DNA of 32,586 nucleotides from a virus, in the IMG/VR virus record IMGVR_UViG_3300047551_000296, positions 1 to 32,586 of that record, one strand, 5' to 3'. Shown here piece after piece: positions 14,655 through 20,798 of this stretch. Each line of letters opens with the position of its first letter. The stretch's first letter is position 1. The notes beneath the pieces were generated by a model. It was not told where the DNA came from and did not search any database. It was given only the letters and a program-made list of their open reading frames with translations. The position numbers were made by a program, and so were the translations under genes.

Positions 14655-16037
14655 ATGCCAATAGTCATCAAAGATAGGGTCAAATCCACGACCACCACGA
14701 CGGGGACGGGCACTTATACGCTTGGCTCTGCTGCTGTAGGCTTCCAAGCCTTCTCAGTCATTGGTAATGGCAATCAGACGTATTACTGCTGCACGAATGG
14801 CACGGACTGGGAATTAGGCTTAGGCACTTATACGTCATCGGGTACAACGCTATCCCGCGACACAATCCTTGCATCATCCAACAGTGGCAATGCAGTCAAC
14901 TGGAGTGCTGGCACACGAGACATTTACGTTACGTATCCTGCTGAGTACACTCCTGGCGCAGTGCCAAAAGCTGATACAAGTGCTGTTGGTACGGACCTTG
15001 TGGCATGGAACAACTTAAAGAAGGTCTTGGATCTGGGTGTCCAAGAAGGTGTGCCGTATGCCAATAACGGCACCAATGGGATGGTTAGTACTTATAGTTT
15101 GGTATATACCGCTGGCAGTGCTTACCAAGGTGGAGTATTAGCACCTAATGGTGATATTCATTTTATTCCATATAGTGCAGACCGAGGACAAAAAATATCA
15201 TCCTCTGGCGTAGTCAGTACTTATAGTTTGGTATATACCTTTGGCAGTGCTTACGTAGGAGGGGTATTAGCATCTAATGGAGATATTCATTTTGTTCCAT
15301 TTCTTGCAGACCGAGGACAAAAAATCTCATCTTCTGGTGTAGTTAGTACCTATAGTTTGGTGTATACCCTTGGTACTGCTGGTGCTTATTCTGGTGGAGT
15401 ATTAGCACCTAACGGAGATATTCACTTTATTCCATATAGTGCAAACATAGGTCAAAAAATCTCATCTTCAGGAGTAGTTAGTACCTATAGTTTGGTGTAT
15501 ACCGTTAGCGGTGCTTACCAAGGAGGTGTATTAGCCCCTAATGGAGATATTTATTTTGTTCCAACTAATGCAAACAGAGGACAAAAAATATCATCTTCTG
15601 GTGTAGTTAGTACCTATAGTTTGGTTTATACCGCTAGCGTTGCTTACCGAGGTGGTGTATTAGCACCTAACGGAGATATTCACTTTATTCCATATAGTGC
15701 AAACAGAGGTCAAAAAATCTCATCTTCAGGAGTAGTTAGTACCTATAGTTTGGTGTATACCGTTAGCGGTGCTTACCAAGGAGGTGTATTAGCCCCTAAT
15801 GGAGATATTTATTTTGTTCCAACTATTGCAAACAGAGGCCAGAAAATATCATCTTCTGGTGTAGTTAGTACCTATAGTTTAGTGTATACCACAACCAATG
15901 CTTACTGGGGTGGTGTTTTAGCTCCTAATGGTGATATTCACTTTGTCCCATATAGTGCAGACAGAGGCCAAAAAATCTCCACTAACGCCACCTTCCCCAT
16001 AGGCGTTTGTCTTTCACCATTCTTTAACAAGTTCTAG
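14655..16037 (+). CDS. Seven-repeat putative beta-propeller tail protein, paralogue C
   Basis: 460 residues, two bases after paralogue B. The N-terminal domain (MPIVIKDRVKSTTTTTGTGT, WELGLGTYTSSGTTLSRD) is colinear with A and B, and the repeat block begins at residue 142. Seven units (six of 43 residues and one of 45) are the most homogeneous of the three genes; nearly all end GQKISSS and share silent codons. The last unit is not divergent as in A and B, and the C-terminus is the shortened GVCLSPFFNKF. A 222-bp near-identical duplication lies inside it. Predicted fold and role are as for A. The AGGAGG ribosome site of the next gene follows directly, so the trio and the transferase appear to be one transcription unit. 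Confidence 0.7.
   Translation: MPIVIKDRVKSTTTTTGTGTYTLGSAAVGFQAFSVIGNGNQTYYCCTNGTDWELGLGTYTSSGTTLSRDTILASSNSGNAVNWSAGTRDIYVTYPAEYTPGAVPKADTSAVGTDLVAWNNLKKVLDLGVQEGVPYANNGTNGMVSTYSLVYTAGSAYQGGVLAPNGDIHFIPYSADRGQKISSSGVVSTYSLVYTFGSAYVGGVLASNGDIHFVPFLADRGQKISSSGVVSTYSLVYTLGTAGAYSGGVLAPNGDIHFIPYSANIGQKISSSGVVSTYSLVYTVSGAYQGGVLAPNGDIYFVPTNANRGQKISSSGVVSTYSLVYTASVAYRGGVLAPNGDIHFIPYSANRGQKISSSGVVSTYSLVYTVSGAYQGGVLAPNGDIYFVPTIANRGQKISSSGVVSTYSLVYTTTNAYWGGVLAPNGDIHFVPYSADRGQKISTNATFPIGVCLSPFFNKF
15078..15986 (+). repeat. Seven in-frame repeats in paralogue C
   Basis: The seven units have highly similar DNA. Over 15481-15600 I count 46 G+C in 120 bases (38%), against 64 of 120 (53%) over the N-terminal stretch 14701-14820. 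The repeat half of the gene therefore has its own composition. Confidence 0.9.
15401..15880 (+). repeat. 222-bp direct duplication spanning two repeat units
   Basis: 15401-15622 and 15659-15880 match at all but four positions and are offset by 258 bases, exactly two 129-base units. Units 3-4 are therefore a recent copy of units 5-6 or the reverse. The differences include Ile/Arg (ANIGQ versus ANRGQ) and Asn/Ile (TNANRG versus TIANRG), both at the variable second segment. Confidence 0.9.
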
Positions 16038-16045
16038 GAGGATTT

Positions 16046-17431
16046 GTGTATAGCCGCGACAAAATCATTGCAACCATGCAAGAAATTTACGATGAGTCAA
16101 AAAGCATTGCGCCGTATGTCGTGATTGCCCAGCCTCGTCGAAACTTAGAAGAGACTGCGGCTCAAAACTTTGATGGCTATGATGGCCTTCATATTGATTT
16201 ACTTGGCTTTTCCCATGGCTTTTGCAACATCGGCGGTGAGAAGGTTGACGTTGCTCGAAACTACTTGATTGAGCAAGCCCTTGAGTCAGGTGCCAAGTAC
16301 TTGTTCTTTGTGGGTGAAGATACTGTCATCCCCTATGACGGCTTCAAAGTGTTGCACGAAACAGCAGAAGCTAATCCCGGCTGCATTGTGACAGGCGTGT
16401 ACTACATCAAATGCTCAGATGCCATGATCATGGTGCGTAATGGCAACTGGATCACGATTCCCAATGTAGACCCCGGCCAACTGATTCAAGCGTGGCAAAC
16501 AGGCATGGATGCCATGCTCATCCCAATTGAGATCCTGCGTCAGATGAAAGAAGAAGCGCCTGATATGCCCTTCTGCTGCATTGGTAACAACGTGGATGGT
16601 CCCAAGGGTGTGATCCCCTTTATCGGTGAAGACAACTTCTTTGTCCACCGACTGCATAAGCGTGGCACCAAGCTCTTAGTGAACACGGATGTTCAGTGCC
16701 TGCACATGGACTTGGCTTCGGGTATGTACACCGCGCATCCCTCGGTCAATCTTAAAAACTTTTATACCAACATCAAGCCCACCAGACCACTGACGTTGGA
16801 TGACAAGGACTTCATTGATCGTCGCTGGCATGATCGTTTGCCTGAAGGCACAGGTGTTAAAGCGGACTATGCAAGCATCATCACGCAGATGATCAAAGAA
16901 GGGCAGTCCATCAAATTCAATATGGGCTGTGGCTCAGACAGGCGCAAGGGCTATATCGGTATTGATAAGCATAGTGATCGCGCTGACATCAGACAGGACT
17001 TATTCAAGGTCAATTTGCCAGAAGAGTGCGCCGACGAGATTCTTGCCAGCCATGTGATTGAGCATTTGCCACAGCACCGTGCGCCAGAGATTTTGACTAA
17101 ATGGCACAAGACATTAAAGCCCGGAGGTAAGTTTGTCACCGAGCAACCAGACCTTGAAGAACTTTGTAAAGACTTCTTGACGCAAGATGGCATGGATAAG
17201 CACATGACTGCTATGTGCATTTATGGTGCGGCGATTACATCTGAAGTGCGTTTTGACGGCACACTAGACCCTGAGGTGTTGGAGAAGGGCGCTTTATCAC
17301 CGCATCTTTGGGGTTACACGCCGAAGACTTTGACTGATCTTTGCCAAGCAGTAGGGTTCAAAGACATCCAAATCCTGCCAGCCATTGGCGGTCATCCCGG
17401 CAAAAACTTTAGACTTGAGGCAACCAAATGA
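16046..17431 (+). CDS. Glycosyltransferase-methyltransferase fusion
   Basis: 461 residues from a GTG start preceded by AGGAGG with a four-base gap. Residues about 20-245 look like a GT-A fold glycosyltransferase: DVARNYLIEQAL, the strand AKYLFFVGEDTVIP with Glu91-Asp92 where a DxD metal motif is expected, GEDNFFVHRLHKRG at 194-207 (the GED..F type) and a late CLHMD His. Residues about 285-445 are a class I SAM-dependent methyltransferase: FNMGCGSDRRKGYIGID at 291-307 (SAM loop and acidic strand end), ILASHVIEHLP at 332-342 and WHKTLKPGGKF at 353-363. The product could add and methylate a sugar on a virion protein, a host polysaccharide or DNA. Donor and target cannot be read from sequence. 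No signal peptide is seen, so it acts in the cytoplasm. Confidence 0.75.
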   Translation: MYSRDKIIATMQEIYDESKSIAPYVVIAQPRRNLEETAAQNFDGYDGLHIDLLGFSHGFCNIGGEKVDVARNYLIEQALESGAKYLFFVGEDTVIPYDGFKVLHETAEANPGCIVTGVYYIKCSDAMIMVRNGNWITIPNVDPGQLIQAWQTGMDAMLIPIEILRQMKEEAPDMPFCCIGNNVDGPKGVIPFIGEDNFFVHRLHKRGTKLLVNTDVQCLHMDLASGMYTAHPSVNLKNFYTNIKPTRPLTLDDKDFIDRRWHDRLPEGTGVKADYASIITQMIKEGQSIKFNMGCGSDRRKGYIGIDKHSDRADIRQDLFKVNLPEECADEILASHVIEHLPQHRAPEILTKWHKTLKPGGKFVTEQPDLEELCKDFLTQDGMDKHMTAMCIYGAAITSEVRFDGTLDPEVLEKGALSPHLWGYTPKTLTDLCQAVGFKDIQILPAIGGHPGKNFRLEATK

Positions 17432-17859
17432 GCATCTCACTGGAAGGCTTGATGTCCCCCGGCGGGGACGAGACACGGGCATTAGCTATGCTCAAGGTAG
17501 ACCACAACGGCCTGACTTATGACTGGCAGGCTTTTGTGCCGCCCAATACAGATCTCACAACCTTCATCGCGCAGTCAGAAGCAACGATCAAAGCACAAAT
17601 TGACGCTAAAGAAGCGGCATGGGCAGCACTCACACCCAAGACGCGGGAAGTCATTGATCCCATCACAGGTGAAACCAAGACAGTACCAATTGAAAAGTCA
17701 GAGATTGTGCGGCCTGACATCCCTGACTATTACGCCAAGCGCCGTGCTGAATACCCATCAATTGGTGATCAACTGGATGCATTGTGGAAGGGTGGCGAAG
17801 CGCAGGCCGATATGTTTGATGCTATTACCGCAGTCAAAGCAAAGTATCCCAAGGAGTAA
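17428..17859 (+). CDS. Small tail-associated protein with EYPSIGDQLDALWKGG motif
   Basis: 143 residues, coupled by ATGA to the transferase gene. The C-terminal motif YYAKRRAEYPSIGDQLDALW occurs in small proteins next to fibre genes in many phages, some annotated as tail-fibre-assembly or tail-associated. The middle is a charged helix (AQSEATIKAQIDAKEAAWAAL), and the N-terminus has a strand pair (NGLTYDWQAFVPPNTDL). A fibre chaperone or attachment subunit is possible; the function is unproven. AAGGAG at its 3' end serves as ribosome site for the 36-residue gene that follows. Confidence 0.55.
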   Translation: MSISLEGLMSPGGDETRALAMLKVDHNGLTYDWQAFVPPNTDLTTFIAQSEATIKAQIDAKEAAWAALTPKTREVIDPITGETKTVPIEKSEIVRPDIPDYYAKRRAEYPSIGDQLDALWKGGEAQADMFDAITAVKAKYPKE

Positions 17860-17862
17860 ATC

Positions 17863-17973
17863 ATGGCAGGCATCGTCATTATGTTTTTTGGTGGTGGCGG
17901 TGGCGTCATCATCATTCTTGGTGAGGGTGCTTTTTCTGCTGCGCCCATGATGGAAGTTGGATTTGGAGGTTGA
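17863..17973 (+). CDS. 36-residue hydrophobic peptide, possible lysis-accessory gene
   Basis: The ATG at 17863 follows AAGGAG by six bases and opens a 36-residue frame: MAGIVIMFFGGGGG, then VIIILGEGAFSAAPMM, ending GFGG. It has one hydrophobic stretch (residues 4-20) broken by five glycines. Its tail encodes the GGAGG ribosome site of the lipoprotein gene, whose GTG lies one base after its stop. The ribosome site and exact fit between neighbours suggest a real gene, possibly a holin-like or lysis-regulating peptide at the head of the lysis cassette. Family membership is unknown. Confidence 0.5.
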   Translation: MAGIVIMFFGGGGGVIIILGEGAFSAAPMMEVGFGG

Positions 17974-17974
17974 T

Positions 17975-18625
17975 GTGAAAAAGCTAATCCTCACCCTGCC
18001 CCTGCTACTAGCGTCATGCGCTACAAATTACGAAGGCTATGCCGAGGCCAATGTAAAAATTGCCCAGGCTCGCGCACAAGCTGAGAGTGAGAAGTACAAA
18101 GCAATGGCAGCAATTGCTGCTACGGGTGATGCAGCGGCAAAAGTTGCCGCCGTGATGAGCATGGCGCTTGGACAGCCAAGCCAACAGCAACAACAGATTG
18201 CACCGCCCAAGTCGGCAGCAGACACAACCCTGCAAGCCATAGCAACCATTCTCCCGTCTATCGCGCAAATCTACGGCATCAACCGCCAAGTCGCGCTGGG
18301 CATGGAGCAGGTCAGAGGTAACGTAGCCATCCAGCAAGCTGTAAGCAATGCGTCGGTCATGACGGCAAGAAGCACGAATGACACCTTTGCAAGTATTGCT
18401 GGCAAGATCCAAGCCCCAGCAGCAAACGTGACTACAACCACAACGACATCAACCGACAACACGCACACACCGACTGTTGTGACGACGGATAAAGCTGTTG
18501 TGCTTGATCCTAAAGTGATCACTACCGAGAAGCCTGTAATTGTTAATCCAACCGTTGTGAATCCGACTGTGGTGCGGCCTGAAGTGGTGAATCCTGTGAT
18601 TGTTAACCCGACGACACCAAAGTGA
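17975..18625 (+). CDS. Putative outer-membrane lipoprotein, possible spanin-like lysis protein
   Basis: 216 residues from GTG 17975, chosen over the upstream TTG because GGAGG lies five bases ahead and the protein then begins with a perfect signal: MKKLILTLPLLLASC, lipobox L12-A13-S14-C15, and Ala at +2 (outer-membrane sorting). The mature part has a charged helix (AEANVKIAQARAQAESEKY), an Ala/Gln-rich stretch, a second helix and a Thr-rich linker. It ends in five-residue VVNPT-like repeats (positions about 190-216) that suggest an extended rod. It stands just before holin and lysozyme genes, the place of o-spanins in some phages. However, it is longer than typical o-spanins and no partner i-spanin is recognised. 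The role is inferred; the lipoprotein call is strong. Confidence 0.6.
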   Translation: MKKLILTLPLLLASCATNYEGYAEANVKIAQARAQAESEKYKAMAAIAATGDAAAKVAAVMSMALGQPSQQQQQIAPPKSAADTTLQAIATILPSIAQIYGINRQVALGMEQVRGNVAIQQAVSNASVMTARSTNDTFASIAGKIQAPAANVTTTTTTSTDNTHTPTVVTTDKAVVLDPKVITTEKPVIVNPTVVNPTVVRPEVVNPVIVNPTTPK

Positions 18626-18627
18626 TC

Positions 18628-18825
18628 ATGAGCGAAGATTTGGACAAGCGCCTTTCGGTCCACGAAGCCATTTGTGCGAGCCGATACGAAAACATTGAAA
18701 AGCGTTTTGCTGACGGCTCAAAGCGTATGCAGCGTATTGAATACCTGCTCTACATCACGATTGCTGCCGTTTTGCTTGGTCCAGGTGTGGCGGCTATGTT
18801 TGTTAAGAATTTGCTAGGTATCTAG
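18628..18825 (+). CDS. XhlA-like membrane protein (holin/lysis accessory)
   Basis: 65 residues from ATG 18628, preferred over the GTG at 18622 that overlaps the preceding stop. An N-terminal coiled-coil-like helix (EDLDKRLSVHEAICASRYEN, then KRFADGSKRMQRIE) is followed by a single C-terminal transmembrane segment (YLLYITIAAVLLGPGVAAMF) at about residues 38-57. This is the layout of XhlA-type haemolysin-associated and small one-TM holin proteins. Its position directly before a three-TM holin and a lysozyme agrees with a lysis-timing or accessory role. Confidence 0.6.
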   Translation: MSEDLDKRLSVHEAICASRYENIEKRFADGSKRMQRIEYLLYITIAAVLLGPGVAAMFVKNLLGI

Positions 18826-19323
18826 ATGCTAGACATCATTGGTGGCGGCATCTTTGGCACGATCTTTGGGGGCCTGTTTCGACTGGCGCCTGAAGTCTTA
18901 AAGTTCCTAGACCGCAAGAACGAGCGCAGCCATGAATTGGCCATGTTTAACCGCCAGTGTGAACTTGAGCAGATCCGCGGTGAGATGAAGCTTGCTGAAA
19001 TTGGAGCCGAGCGTGATAAAGCAATCGATACTGGTGTTATGGCTGCATTTGAGGCTGCCATCAATTCACAAACCGAGATGGCTAAGGCTGCCGGTGGCTG
19101 GGTGGCATCGCTATCTGCATCAGTTAGGCCCGTCGTAACGTACTGGATTCTGGCTATTTGGTCAGCATCACATGTGTGGTTTGCCATCCTTGCATCGCGT
19201 GAAGGCTTGCCCGTGCAAGAAGTCTTCAAGATGATCATGTCACCCGACTTTGCCGCGCTGGTTGCAGGAACGTTCAACTACTGGTTCCTCGATCGCACCT
19301 TGAAGGCTAGAGGTCTTGCGTGA
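18826..19323 (+). CDS. Three-transmembrane holin (GTA-type holin family)
   Basis: 165 residues. Hydrophobic segments lie at about 2-22 (IIGGGIFGTIFGGLFRLAPE), 103-123 (VVTYWILAIWSASHVWFAIL) and 138-156. A charged helix (DRKNERSHELAMFNRQ, EMKLAEIGAERDKA) sits after the first. The 'GGLFRLAPEVLKFLDRK..RSHELA' start is the signature I recall for the three-TM holin family first described for gene transfer agent release (PF11351). It would permeabilise the inner membrane to release the lysozyme encoded directly downstream, whose GTG overlaps its stop by four bases. Confidence 0.8.
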   Translation: MLDIIGGGIFGTIFGGLFRLAPEVLKFLDRKNERSHELAMFNRQCELEQIRGEMKLAEIGAERDKAIDTGVMAAFEAAINSQTEMAKAAGGWVASLSASVRPVVTYWILAIWSASHVWFAILASREGLPVQEVFKMIMSPDFAALVAGTFNYWFLDRTLKARGLA

Positions 19324-19778
19324 AGCTGGACCTTGCCAAGGAACTTTGCAAGCGCTTTGAAGGCTTCTCTGCAAAGCCTTATTTGTGCCCTGCAGGCGTT
19401 TGGACAATCGGGTATGGCTCTACTTACTACCAGAGTGGCGATCGCGTCACCAAGGACGATCCTGAGGTTACTATGGAGTATGCCGAGCAATTGCTGATGC
19501 ACGAGCTTGTGCATACCTACGCCCCTGGTGCAATCAGGCTTTGTCCCATCTTGCTGACCCTGGCCATTCAAAACAAGGACTGGGGCAAGTTAAATGCCAT
19601 CGTGGACTTTTGCTACAACCTAGGTGTTGGTCGATTGCAAACGTCAACGCTTCGACGCAAGATCAACCAGCAAGACTGGGAAGGCGCCAAAGAGCAATTA
19701 AAGCTATGGGTCCGCGGAGGTGGAAAAGTCCTGCGTGGTTTAGTCATTCGACGCGATGCGGAGTGTGCCCTGCTATGA
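19320..19778 (+). CDS. Endolysin, T4-type lysozyme (GH24)
   Basis: 152 residues from a GTG overlapping the holin stop (GTGA). The catalytic pattern E14-(8)-C23-(5)-T29 is visible in KRFEGFSAKPYLCPAGVWTIG, matching the Glu-8-Asp/Cys-5-Thr triad of phage lysozymes. The later FCYNLGVGRLQTSTLRRKIN segment matches the conserved 'F..N.G......STL..K.N' helix region, and a C-terminal GLVIRRDAE(C) closes the family signature. It hydrolyses the peptidoglycan glycan chain. No signal-anchor is present at the N-terminus, so release depends on the holin. Length is normal for the group. Confidence 0.9.
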   Translation: MKLDLAKELCKRFEGFSAKPYLCPAGVWTIGYGSTYYQSGDRVTKDDPEVTMEYAEQLLMHELVHTYAPGAIRLCPILLTLAIQNKDWGKLNAIVDFCYNLGVGRLQTSTLRRKINQQDWEGAKEQLKLWVRGGGKVLRGLVIRRDAECALL

Positions 19779-20167
19779 GTTCAGCGACTAAGTCAGATCC
19801 GGCCAAGTGGAAGCGCATCGTTGCATCCGTGAAGGCCTCCGGTAAAGGCGGCTCACCAGGCCAATGGAGCGCCCGTAAGGCCCAATTAGCCACCCAGAAG
19901 TACAAAGCCTCTGGCGGGGGTTACAAAGGTCCTAAAAAAGCGGATAATTCGCTCTCAAAGTGGACGAAGGAAGACTGGGGTACGAAGTCTGGTAAGCCGT
20001 CTACGCAAGGCCCCAAAGCAACTGGCGAGCGTTACTTGCCCAAGGCAGCACGAGAGAAGCTCACCCCTTCTGAATACGCGGCAACCACGCGAGCCAAGCG
20101 CGAAGGCATGAGGCAAGGCAAGCAGTTTGTGCCCCAGCCCGAATCGATCAAGAAGAAGGTGTGGTAA
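19775..20167 (+). CDS. DUF5872-like basic protein
   Basis: 130 residues from ATG 19775 (ATGA overlap with the endolysin). Lys-rich and without hydrophobic segments. The motifs GKGGSPGQWSARKAQLA, then GGGYKGPKKADNSLSKWTKE, then RYLPKAAREKLTPSEYA and REGMRQGKQFVPQPES follow in the order of a small domain family I recall as DUF5872, present in cyanophages, other environmental phages and some bacteria. The function is unknown; the conserved Trp and basic residues could suggest nucleic-acid binding. A protein made alongside lysozyme and adaptor genes is probably late and possibly packaged. Confidence 0.65.
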   Translation: MSSATKSDPAKWKRIVASVKASGKGGSPGQWSARKAQLATQKYKASGGGYKGPKKADNSLSKWTKEDWGTKSGKPSTQGPKATGERYLPKAAREKLTPSEYAATTRAKREGMRQGKQFVPQPESIKKKVW

Positions 20168-20796
20168 TGGCCTACGCAATGACTTACAACAACTTGGTGA
20201 CAGACATCCAGCAATACCTGGAGCGCACCGACGCCGAGACTGTTGCTCGCATTCCCACCTTCATCGGACTTGCCGAGCAAGTCATTGCAAGCCAGATTAA
20301 GTTCCTCGGTAATTTGACCGTGCAAAGCAGCACGATGAATGCTGCTAATCCAATTATCGACAAGCCTGCACGGTGGCACAAAACTGTTTCCATGAACATC
20401 ACAGTGGCAGGCAAGCGTTATCCTGTGCTGCTACGAAAGTATGAGTACCTGCGTGAATACTGGCCGGACCCGACTCAAACGGACATTCCCAAATTCTATT
20501 GCGATTACGATTACACTCATTGGTTTGTGGCTCCAACGCCGACTCTTGCGTATTCCTTTGAAGTACTTTATTACGAAAGAGTACAACCGCTAGACTCAAG
20601 CAATCAAACCAACTGGTTCACGGTGTATGCGCCACAGGCATTGCTTTACGGCTCACTGCTGCAAGCGATGCCATTCCTCAAAAACGATGAGCGCACACCG
20701 ATCTGGCAGGCGCAGTATGACGCCATCATACAAACCCTCATGGCTGAAGATAAGCTACGTATTGCTGATCGCCAGGCCATTGCCGCGGATAGTTAA
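20167..20796 (+). CDS. Head-tail adaptor protein (SU10/P22 gp4/T7 gp11-like)
   Basis: 209 residues from ATG 20167 (TAATG overlap). The N-terminal helical region (YNNLVTDIQQYLERTDAETVARIPTFI, given as residues about 6-33, and LAEQVIASQIKFLG) is followed by a small beta insert (RYPVLLRKYEYLREYWPDP, FYCDYDYTHWFVAPTP). Then comes EVLYYERVQPLDSSNQTNWF and a helical end (YAPQALLYGSLLQAMPFL, DAIIQTLMAEDKL). This is the pattern of the phage adaptor family that forms the dodecameric ring under the portal. The nozzle gene lies one gene downstream. It is shorter and cleaner than the related protein at 8557. Confidence 0.7.
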   Translation: MAYAMTYNNLVTDIQQYLERTDAETVARIPTFIGLAEQVIASQIKFLGNLTVQSSTMNAANPIIDKPARWHKTVSMNITVAGKRYPVLLRKYEYLREYWPDPTQTDIPKFYCDYDYTHWFVAPTPTLAYSFEVLYYERVQPLDSSNQTNWFTVYAPQALLYGSLLQAMPFLKNDERTPIWQAQYDAIIQTLMAEDKLRIADRQAIAADS

Positions 20797-20798
20797 TC

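Noticed and set aside
12289-15986. CRISPR-like or non-coding tandem array
   Set aside because: The 129-base units are continuous, in frame and protein-conserved, without the short palindromic repeat plus unique spacer structure of CRISPR.
11866-16037. Diversity-generating retroelement target
   Set aside because: No reverse transcriptase gene or template repeat is visible in the window, and unit differences are not confined to adenine positions. Recombination between repeats explains the pattern better, though a distant element outside the window cannot be excluded.
17519-17950. 143-residue + strand frame overlapping the 17428 gene
   Set aside because: It is out of frame with a gene supported by coupling and a conserved motif, is rich in Ser, Gln, Arg and Leu as typical of shifted frames, and has no ribosome site.
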